DNA of 8,328 nucleotides, taken from CAYJBH01 sp964369445 (GTDB taxonomy: Bacteria; Bacillota; Clostridia; Oscillospirales; Ruminococcaceae). A program made the position numbers and the translations under genes. Location: contig CAYJFU010000074.1 in the NCBI GenBank assembly GCA_964369445.1, positions 1 through 8,328 of the forward strand, given 5' to 3'. Position 1 is the first letter of the stretch, and every line of letters starts with the position of its first letter. The notes beneath the pieces are model-generated. The model had not been told where the DNA came from and ran no database searches. It was given only the letters and a program-made list of their open reading frames with translations. This document shows, piece after piece, positions 1-5,480 of the stretch.

Positions 1-614
1 CCAAACTTGTGACCCGAAAGTACATATGCATCTACAGCGCTCGCTTGCAGAAAAGGCGGTAGCTTTAAAAAGCCTTGCACACCGTCACACATCACCGCCG
101 TGCGCCGATTTTTTGCTTTAATGCTCTGTGCAAGCATCGCTACATCACATATAGCGCCGGTTTCATTGTTAACCTGCATGACACACACCATACCGGTGCC
201 ATCATCGACAGCATCCGTTAAGCGCTGTGGATTTAAAGAACCGTCACGCTCCGGCGGCACAGTGCGTATCTCTATACCATGCAACTCTGCAAGCAATTGC
301 AGATACTGTGCGACAGCGGCATGTTCGTAGCCACTTTGCACAATATTTTTGCAAAAACCTCGGCGCGCAAAGAACAATCCTGCCATTGCAAGGTGCAAGG
401 CTTCTGTTCCGCCCGAAGTGAAATACACACACTTTTTTTGGACACAAAGTGCATTTGCCACCTGTTCCCGCGCATCGTCTATCACCTGTTCGCTCTGTAT
501 GCCAAGGCGATAATCCGCCGAGGGGTTTGCAAAGTTTTGCGCAAGATGCTCCGTCACAACCGACTGTATGTGCGAATTTACCGGAGTTGTAGCGGCATTG
601 TCAAGATATATCAT
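1..614 (-). CDS. Cysteine desulfurase (class V aminotransferase fold), N-terminal part, truncated by window edge
   Basis: PLP-dependent enzyme that takes sulfur from L-cysteine, giving alanine and an enzyme persulfide for Fe-S cluster or thio-cofactor synthesis in the cytosol. The first 204 codons are present. The protein opens MIYLDNAATTP, the family signature. TSGGTEA near residues 66-72 binds the PLP phosphate, YEHAAV carries the ring-stacking His98, QVNNETG holds the Asn of the cofactor pocket, CDGVQ gives Asp177 and Gln180, and SGHK carries the Schiff-base Lys203, close to Lys206 of E. coli IscS. The catalytic Cys loop and C-terminus lie beyond the left edge, so group I (NifS/IscS type) cannot be separated from relatives dedicated to tRNA thiolation. 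The ATG follows a GAGGG ribosome binding site at 4-nt spacing. The gene lies 148 nt after greA, past a hairpin. A weak promoter candidate (TTGATG, 17 nt, TATTTT) spans about 693-665. One local oddity is that the usual Asn after TSGGTEA is replaced in TEALHLA. Confidence 0.93.
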   Translation of the reverse strand, partial: MIYLDNAATTPVNSHIQSVVTEHLAQNFANPSADYRLGIQSEQVIDDAREQVANALCVQKKCVYFTSGGTEALHLAMAGLFFARRGFCKNIVQSGYEHAAVAQYLQLLAELHGIEIRTVPPERDGSLNPQRLTDAVDDGTGMVCVMQVNNETGAICDVAMLAQSIKAKNRRTAVMCDGVQGFLKLPPFLQASAVDAYVLSGHKF

Positions 615-687
615 ATTTCCCTCGGGTTGGTGTGTTGTCAGGCAATATTAAACTATACTATTTTAAAATAAAATGTTTTGTGCGTAA

Positions 688-733
688 CATCAAAAGAACA
701 AGTGGCGAAAAAATGTTGCATTTCACCACTTGT
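688..733 (-). terminator. Probable intrinsic terminator after greA
   Basis: Inverted repeat with arms 721-733 and 698-710. Thirteen positions pair (one G-U), around a loop of about 10 nt. On the minus strand the arms read ACAAGTGGTGAAA and TTTCGCCACTTGT, followed by TCTTTT. It starts 30 nt past the greA stop codon. The T-run is short and interrupted, so termination may be partial, with some read-through into the desulfurase gene. Confidence 0.6.
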
Positions 734-762
734 CCCAGTAAAAACGCCTTTACGGACGCAAT

Positions 763-1251
763 TTAATCCTCAAAATCCTGTTTTGTAATTTCCAATATTT
801 TATATCCTACTGTGGAACCGTTTGGTAAAACGACTGACACCTCTGCACCGACAGCCTTGCCCATAAGTGCAGCGCCAACAGGAGACTCATCGGAAATTTT
901 GCTGTGCGAGGGATCGGCCTCGGTTGAGCCAACAATGTCATACACACCCTCATCGCCGTCGCTATCGACTATCTTTACACGGCAACCGACACTGACAACA
1001 TCAGTGGACAGGTCATCCTCATCTATGACACGCGCATGTTTTAACAGTGATTCAAGCTCATTGATACGACTCTCAACAAACCCTTGCTCGTTTTTCGCCT
1101 CATCATACTCACTGTTCTCCGACAGGTCACCAAAGGAACGTGCCACCTTTATTTTTTCCGCAACTTCCTTGCGTTTAACAGTTCTCAGTTCCTCAAGTTC
1201 CTCTTCCAATACGGCTAGACCGTGGTGTGAAATTACTATTTCTTTACTCAA
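763..1251 (-). CDS. greA: Transcription elongation factor GreA
   Basis: Binds the secondary channel of RNA polymerase and stimulates cleavage of the backtracked RNA 3' end, rescuing stalled complexes. The 162-residue protein has the family layout: an N-terminal coiled-coil hairpin (about residues 1-75) and a C-terminal FKBP-like domain (about 80-160). The tip motif GDLSENSEYDEAKNEQG carries acidic residues Asp42 and Glu45, equivalent to E. coli Asp41 and Glu44, so cleavage stimulation should be intact. The start is set to TTG at 1251-1249, because AGGAG (1265-1261) lies 9 nt upstream and translation then begins MSKEIVIS, as in other GreA proteins. An in-frame TTG three codons earlier (1260) directly abuts the Shine-Dalgarno and is unlikely; ATT at 1254 is a remote alternative. 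The gene has its own promoter and appears transcriptionally separate from the glycogen genes upstream. Confidence 0.96.
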   Translation of the reverse strand: MSKEIVISHHGLAVLEEELEELRTVKRKEVAEKIKVARSFGDLSENSEYDEAKNEQGFVESRINELESLLKHARVIDEDDLSTDVVSVGCRVKIVDSDGDEGVYDIVGSTEADPSHSKISDESPVGAALMGKAVGAEVSVVLPNGSTVGYKILEITKQDFED

Positions 1252-1260
1252 AATGAACAA

Positions 1261-1265
1261 CTCCT
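1261..1265 (-). promoter_or_regulatory. Ribosome binding site deciding the greA start
   Basis: AGGAG on the minus strand, 9 nt before the TTG at 1251-1249. It touches the upstream in-frame TTG at 1260 with no spacer, which argues for the downstream start. Confidence 0.7.
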
Positions 1266-1381
1266 TACTAAAAAATTTTTGTTAGTCGTGCGTTTTACAC
1301 CTACAAAATCGTCTGTGTACGTGTGCTTTTAAAGTCACACTTTACCGCAACGTCTATCACCATGTTATATTATAAAGCATT

Positions 1382-1410
1382 ATTATACAACTTTTTTTGT
1401 TTGTTGTCAA
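1382..1410 (-). promoter_or_regulatory. Consensus SigA-type promoter of greA
   Basis: On the minus strand TTGACA (1410-1405), a 17-nt spacer (1404-1388) and TATAAT (1387-1382) match the housekeeping sigma-70/SigA consensus at every position. An A/T-rich tract lies upstream. The expected start of transcription is near 1375, giving a leader of about 124 nt before the TTG start codon of greA. A CAATTTTT/AAAAATTG inverted repeat at 1408-1427 overlaps the edge of the -35 box. Confidence 0.85.
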
Positions 1411-1454
1411 TTTTTTTATAAAAATTGGTATAAATAATAGGGTTGACTTGACTT

Positions 1455-1497
1455 CCCGCATGTCTTATCCCTCCGGCGGAGGGATAAGACATGCGGG
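1455..1497. repeat. 43-base perfect palindrome after glgA
   Basis: Arms 1455-1475 and 1477-1497 are exact reverse complements over 21 bases, around the single base G1476. The outer ends are CCCGCATGTC and GACATGCGGG. It begins 32 nt after the glgA stop codon and ends 45 nt before the greA -35 box. It could form a very stable hairpin at the 3' end of the glycogen operon transcript and may terminate it or protect it. Neither strand has a T-run after it: on the minus strand it is followed by AAGTCAAGTCAACCC, so it is not a standard intrinsic terminator. A dispersed palindromic repeat (REP- or MITE-like) is the alternative. Confidence 0.75.
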
Positions 1498-1529
1498 TTA
1501 TCGATAAATTAACTTCCTGCTGCTTATTC

Positions 1530-2945
1530 TTATAAAGATTTATATAATTTTACATATTGCTCAGCAGAGCGATCCCAGCTAAAGTCAGAGGCAAGACACC
1601 GCTTCATGAGCTTTCTCCACTCTGCTGTTGTGTTGTAGCACTGCAACGCGCGCGTACAACAATCCAGCATATCATGTGCGTTGTAGTGTGCGAATGTGTA
1701 GCCGTTGCCCTCACCGCCGCCGTTGTCTTGTATCGAGTCGTTAAGGCCGCCGGTCTCGCGCACTAACGGCACTGTACCATATGCACAGGATATCATCTGC
1801 GATAAGCCACACGGCTCGGATTTAGACGGCATTAGGAACATATCCGCACCGGCGTAAATCTTACGTGCAAGCGATGGCACAAAGCCCAGATATATTCCGG
1901 TTTTTCCGGGAAACTTTGCTGCAATGTGGTTAAAAAATGCTTCGTATGCCGGGTCACCGCTACCCAAGAGCACAAAGGAAAATCCGGCGTTTATAATATC
2001 CTCTGCCATGTGCTGTACAAGGTCAAGACCTTTATGGGTGACAAGTCGTGTTATCATAGCGATTATCGGTCTGTTTTCGTCGTCAAGCTTAAACATCTCA
2101 ACAAGCTCTTTTTTGCACTCCTCTTTTCCTTTAAAAAGGTTGCGCACGTTGTAGTTTTTCGCGATGTTTTCATCTGTTTTGGGATTGTAGCTCTCGATGT
2201 CTATACCGTTTAGTATACCACTTAATCGGTATTCGTTGTTGCGAATTACACCGTCAAGCCCATGTGAGAACCAGCAGTGCTTCAGCTCCTGCGCGTAGGT
2301 GGGGGAAACAGTGCTAAAGGCATCCGACGCAACAATAGCGCCTTTCATCATGTTTATGCAGCCGTCAAACTCAAGGGTACTCTTTTCCCATTCGCCCATA
2401 CCGAGGGTATTCCCCAGCTCATACATGTTCATCTTACCCTGATACTGTATATTGTGGACGGTGAAAAGCGTCTTTATTTTGTTCACCTGCGGACTTTCGC
2501 TGTACTGATTTTTTAGCAGTACAGGTACAAGTGCCGTCTGCCAGTCATTTATGTGTAGCACATCCGGTTTATAATCCAGCACAAACAGAAGTTCAATTAT
2601 CGCTTTGGAATAAAAGGCAAAGCGTTCGATGTCGTCACCGTAGCCGTAAAGTCCGTGCGGACGTTTAAAATAGTACTCATTGTCTAAAAAGTAGTATGTC
2701 ACTCCGTCAAACACGCCTTTAAAAAGACCGCAGTATTGCTTGCGCCACCCGAGTATCACCTCAAAGTTGAGCACATAGTCCAGCTTATCACGATAAACCT
2801 GCGGAATATTACCGTATAACGGCATGACAACGCGACACTTTACGCCGGCTTTTGTAATAGCTTTTGGCAAACTTCCCGAAACATCCCCAAGTCCACCCGA
2901 GGACGCAAAGGGCACTACCTCACTTGTGCAAAAAAGAACTTTCAC
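1530..2945 (-). CDS. glgA: Glycogen synthase, ADP-glucose-specific (GT5)
   Basis: Transfers glucose from ADP-glucose to the non-reducing end of an alpha-1,4-glucan in the cytosol; it is the chain-elongating step after GlgC. The 471-residue protein is of normal length and has two Rossmann-like domains. Conserved residues include His164 in VHNIQYQG, Arg300 and Lys305 in TRLVTHKGLDL, and Glu377 in SEPCGLSQM. The last three have the same numbers as in E. coli GlgA. The notable exception is the N-terminal KTGGL motif, which here reads SSGGLGDV, so Lys15 is Ser15. The start is GTG at 2945-2943: GGAGG (2960-2956) lies 10 nt upstream and the protein begins MKVLFCTSEVVPF like its family. An upstream in-frame TTG (2987) lacks homology and lies before the ribosome binding site. 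It is the last gene of the operon, 188 nt after glgD. Enzyme identity is firm; the effect of Ser15 is unknown. Confidence 0.96.
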   Translation of the reverse strand: MKVLFCTSEVVPFASSGGLGDVSGSLPKAITKAGVKCRVVMPLYGNIPQVYRDKLDYVLNFEVILGWRKQYCGLFKGVFDGVTYYFLDNEYYFKRPHGLYGYGDDIERFAFYSKAIIELLFVLDYKPDVLHINDWQTALVPVLLKNQYSESPQVNKIKTLFTVHNIQYQGKMNMYELGNTLGMGEWEKSTLEFDGCINMMKGAIVASDAFSTVSPTYAQELKHCWFSHGLDGVIRNNEYRLSGILNGIDIESYNPKTDENIAKNYNVRNLFKGKEECKKELVEMFKLDDENRPIIAMITRLVTHKGLDLVQHMAEDIINAGFSFVLLGSGDPAYEAFFNHIAAKFPGKTGIYLGFVPSLARKIYAGADMFLMPSKSEPCGLSQMISCAYGTVPLVRETGGLNDSIQDNGGGEGNGYTFAHYNAHDMLDCCTRALQCYNTTAEWRKLMKRCLASDFSWDRSAEQYVKLYKSL

Positions 2946-3133
2946 TGTTGTATTACCTCCTATTGTGTACAACTTTGGCAAGTGCAAAACGCACTTACGA
3001 CTAAAGGCTAATGATGAAAGACTGATATCGTTTTCAAGTAAAACAGTGCACTAAGATGGTCCATCACCATTACCTTTAGTATTTAGTTTCACGCATTATA
3101 AACGTGATTGGTACAACCTATATGAACGGCCCG
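2946..3133 (-). promoter_or_regulatory. glgD-glgA intergenic region with hairpin near the glgA ribosome binding site
   Basis: This is the only sizeable gap inside the operon (188 nt). On the minus strand a short hairpin (AAGTGC, loop GTTTT, GCACTT; about 8 pairs including a G-U, 2998-2978) ends 17 nt before the GGAGG of glgA. It has no T-run, so it is not a terminator. A TATAAT hexamer lies nearer to glgD but has no recognisable -35 box at 16-18 nt. An internal glgA promoter or an RNA processing/stability element is possible, but nothing here proves it. Confidence 0.35.
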
Positions 3134-4261
3134 CTATACCGTCTCGCCTTTTTGAACATAGACGGGATAACTTTGCGAACCCTTGACCTCAATACCCTCT
3201 CTCACCGTAACGTTTTTGTCGGTTATGACGTATTCCATCGTGGCGCCCGCCTCTACGACGGTGTCCTGCATAAGTACACAGTTTCGCACCACTGCACCCT
3301 TGTCCACACGCACACCACGGAACAAAACACTGTTTTCCACAGTACCGGCTATAAGTGCGCCGTCCGCTATCATGGAATTTATCACCTTGCTGTCGACGGT
3401 GTAACGCACCGGTGCCTCACCCCTTACCTTTGTGTAAACCGGTGCTTTTGGGTTAAACAAACGGTCGTTGTTATCCCCATCAAGCAGTGACAAGCTACTG
3501 TCGTAATAGCTTTTTTTGTCATAAATTAACTTGAAAAAGCCTTTGTGCTCAAAACCTCTTATGTTTAACTTTTCGCTGTTGCGTGCGACGATATCGCGTG
3601 AAAATGACGTGTAGTTTCTCATGTAAGCGTCGTTGACGAGATCGCACAGCAGTGTACGCTTCATAACAAAAACCGACATCGACAGGTTGTGCTGTTCGTC
3701 GGTGCCGTAGGAGCCGTTGCTAAGCACATCGGTGCACTTGCCGCCATCGTCGAACTTGAATATGAGGTTATCGTTCTCCAGCTCTTTCGGCACGGTATGT
3801 TTTGCATATACGGCGGTTATGTCAGCCTCACTTTGGCGGTGAGCGGCAAACAGGCTGCGATAGTCTATCATGGCGGCGATGTTACAGTCGGCAAGTACCA
3901 CATACTCCTCGACAGCATCCTTAATAAAGCCGAGTATACCGTGCAACGAGTCGACGGCGGCGGTGGAGTGATTGCGGCTTCCGACGGAAAACGGTGGAAA
4001 AAGGCGTATGCCGACATTTTTTCCGGAAAAATCCCATTCACTTCCGCTTCCGATGTGATCCATAAGGCTGATATAGTTGCGAGTCACCACCATTGCAACC
4101 TGCTCAACACCTGCCGCGGAAAAACCCGACAGCGTAAAGTCCACCAAGCGGTAACGTCCTGCAAACGGTACGCTGGCACAGGTTCTGTTAAGTGTCAGCT
4201 CACCCAGCTCCTTGTCGTGATTGTTTGGAAATATAATGCCCAAAAATTTAGCGCTTACCAT
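3134..4261 (-). CDS. glgD: GlgD, non-catalytic ADP-glucose pyrophosphorylase subunit
   Basis: A homologue of GlgC found with it in many Firmicutes. In Geobacillus stearothermophilus GlgD has no useful activity alone but joins GlgC in a more active complex. The 375-residue protein keeps the AGRYRLVDF nucleotidyltransferase motif (residues 34-42) and, from about residue 285, hexapeptide repeats of the left-handed beta-helix type (SVLFRGVRVDKGAVVRNCVL region). It lacks the glycine-rich GGxGxRL substrate loop: its N-terminus reads LGIIFPNNHDKELGELT. The metal-binding Asp of LSGDHIYK in GlgC aligns with Cys126 in LADCNIAA, so no catalysis is expected. Its ATG lies within the end of glgC and overlaps it by 7 nt (ATGGTAA), with GAGGGGG in the last glgC codons as ribosome binding site. 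This implies translational coupling and matched amounts of the two subunits. Confidence 0.94.
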   Translation of the reverse strand: MVSAKFLGIIFPNNHDKELGELTLNRTCASVPFAGRYRLVDFTLSGFSAAGVEQVAMVVTRNYISLMDHIGSGSEWDFSGKNVGIRLFPPFSVGSRNHSTAAVDSLHGILGFIKDAVEEYVVLADCNIAAMIDYRSLFAAHRQSEADITAVYAKHTVPKELENDNLIFKFDDGGKCTDVLSNGSYGTDEQHNLSMSVFVMKRTLLCDLVNDAYMRNYTSFSRDIVARNSEKLNIRGFEHKGFFKLIYDKKSYYDSSLSLLDGDNNDRLFNPKAPVYTKVRGEAPVRYTVDSKVINSMIADGALIAGTVENSVLFRGVRVDKGAVVRNCVLMQDTVVEAGATMEYVITDKNVTVREGIEVKGSQSYPVYVQKGETV

Positions 4262-5469
4262 ATTTTATCCCCCTCTGCTACATCGTTGTCTACCATCTTT
4301 TTCGGGCCTATGGTTGCACAGGAACCGATTTTAATACCCTCGCCAACAACGGTTATGCCCCAACCAGAGAGGTCACTCATATTTTCCGGTCGAACACCCA
4401 CGCGGGCACCCTTTTCTACCACTACATCTTCCGCAATTATGGAATAGTGCACCTCTGCACCCGGCTCAATCACCGCGCCAGGCATGATGATACTATCACG
4501 CACCACAGCGCCCCTGCCCACTTTTACGCCTGCAAACAGTACGGAAAAATCCACATGTCCGTCGACGGTACAACCCTCTGTTATCATGGAGTTTTCCACG
4601 ACGGCATTGCTCAGCAGTCTGTGTGCCGGAAGGCCCGGTGTACGCGAGCTTATCTTCCACCGCTTGTCCCATACATCCAGCGAGACGTTGGGATTTAACA
4701 GGTCCATGTTTGCCTCCCACAGGCTCTCGATTGTGCCGACATCCTTCCAGTAGTCGTTAAAGGGGTAGGCGATAAGTTTTTGATTATCACTCAACATGGA
4801 CGGAATTATATTTTTGCCGAAATCGTTGGAGGATATCTTGTCCTTCTCGTCCTGTTCGAGGTAGTGTTTAAGTTTTTCCCACGTGAATATGTACACACCC
4901 ATCGATGCAAGTGTCGAGTCTGTCTGTTGCGGCTTTTCCTCAAACTTAACTATTCGACCGGTCTCGTCCGTAGTCATTATGCCAAAGCGCTTCGTGTCCT
5001 CTTGCGAAACGTTAAGCACCGCTATTGTACAATCCGCGTCGTTTGCTTTGTGGCTTTCCAGCATAAGCGAGTAGTCCATTTTGTATATATGGTCGCCGGA
5101 CAGAATGATAACGTATTGCGGCTCGTAGCGTTTAATAAATTGTATATTTTGATATATGGCGTTCGCCGTACCCTTGTACCAGTCCGCACCACCTGCCGTC
5201 TGATACGGCGGTAACACATGAACACCGCCATAAAGCCTGTCAAGGCTCCACGGCTGACCGTTTCCTATATACTCGTTGAGCACAAGCGGTTGATACTGCG
5301 TGAGCACACCAACGGTATCAATGCCACTGTTGATGCAGTTTGACAGCGGAAAATCAATAATACGGTATTTGCCACCAAATGGCACAGCTGGTTTTGCAAG
5401 CTTTTTTGTAAGGGTGTACAATCTGCTTCCTTGGCCGCCGGCAAGCAGCATGGCGATACATTCTTTCAA
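4255..5469 (-). CDS. glgC: Glucose-1-phosphate adenylyltransferase (catalytic ADP-glucose pyrophosphorylase subunit)
   Basis: Makes ADP-glucose and pyrophosphate from ATP and glucose-1-phosphate, the committed step of bacterial glycogen synthesis. The 404-residue protein has all expected elements: GGQGSRL (residues 11-17), KPAVPFGGKYRIIDF (26-40), catalytic Asp126 in SGDHIYKMDY (E. coli Asp142), glucose-1-phosphate-binding Lys179 in FEEKP (E. coli Lys195) and WKDVGT (241-246). A C-terminal left-handed beta-helix follows (about 285-395). The start is TTG at 5469-5467, giving MKECIAMLLAGGQGSRL. GGAGG within the final codons of the upstream gene lies 7 nt away, and the next in-frame ATG would remove the N-terminal strand. 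It starts 2 nt after the glgB-like stop codon and overlaps glgD by 7 nt, so these three genes are almost certainly co-translated. With GlgD it probably forms a heterotetramer. Confidence 0.97.
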   Translation of the reverse strand: MKECIAMLLAGGQGSRLYTLTKKLAKPAVPFGGKYRIIDFPLSNCINSGIDTVGVLTQYQPLVLNEYIGNGQPWSLDRLYGGVHVLPPYQTAGGADWYKGTANAIYQNIQFIKRYEPQYVIILSGDHIYKMDYSLMLESHKANDADCTIAVLNVSQEDTKRFGIMTTDETGRIVKFEEKPQQTDSTLASMGVYIFTWEKLKHYLEQDEKDKISSNDFGKNIIPSMLSDNQKLIAYPFNDYWKDVGTIESLWEANMDLLNPNVSLDVWDKRWKISSRTPGLPAHRLLSNAVVENSMITEGCTVDGHVDFSVLFAGVKVGRGAVVRDSIIMPGAVIEPGAEVHYSIIAEDVVVEKGARVGVRPENMSDLSGWGITVVGEGIKIGSCATIGPKKMVDNDVAEGDKIW

Positions 5470-5480
5470 CGTTATTCCTC
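5467..5480 (-). promoter_or_regulatory. glgB-like/glgC junction with embedded ribosome binding site
   Basis: On the minus strand GGAGG sits in the last Met-Glu-Glu codons of the glgB-like gene, followed by its TAA stop (5474-5472), 2 nt, and the TTG start of glgC. The site is complete, with 7-nt spacing. Ribosomes finishing the glgB-like frame should re-initiate on glgC. Confidence 0.8.

Noticed and set aside
279..671. 130-codon plus-strand open frame at the left edge
   Set aside because: It is opposite the cysteine desulfurase frame, whose motifs (LDNAATTP, VNNETG, SGHK) are unmistakable; the plus frame has no family features.
3689..4447. 252-codon plus-strand open frame antisense to glgD/glgC
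   Set aside because: It lies opposite well-conserved glgD and glgC coding sequence, and its translation shows no recognisable domain; it is a shadow of the coding strand.
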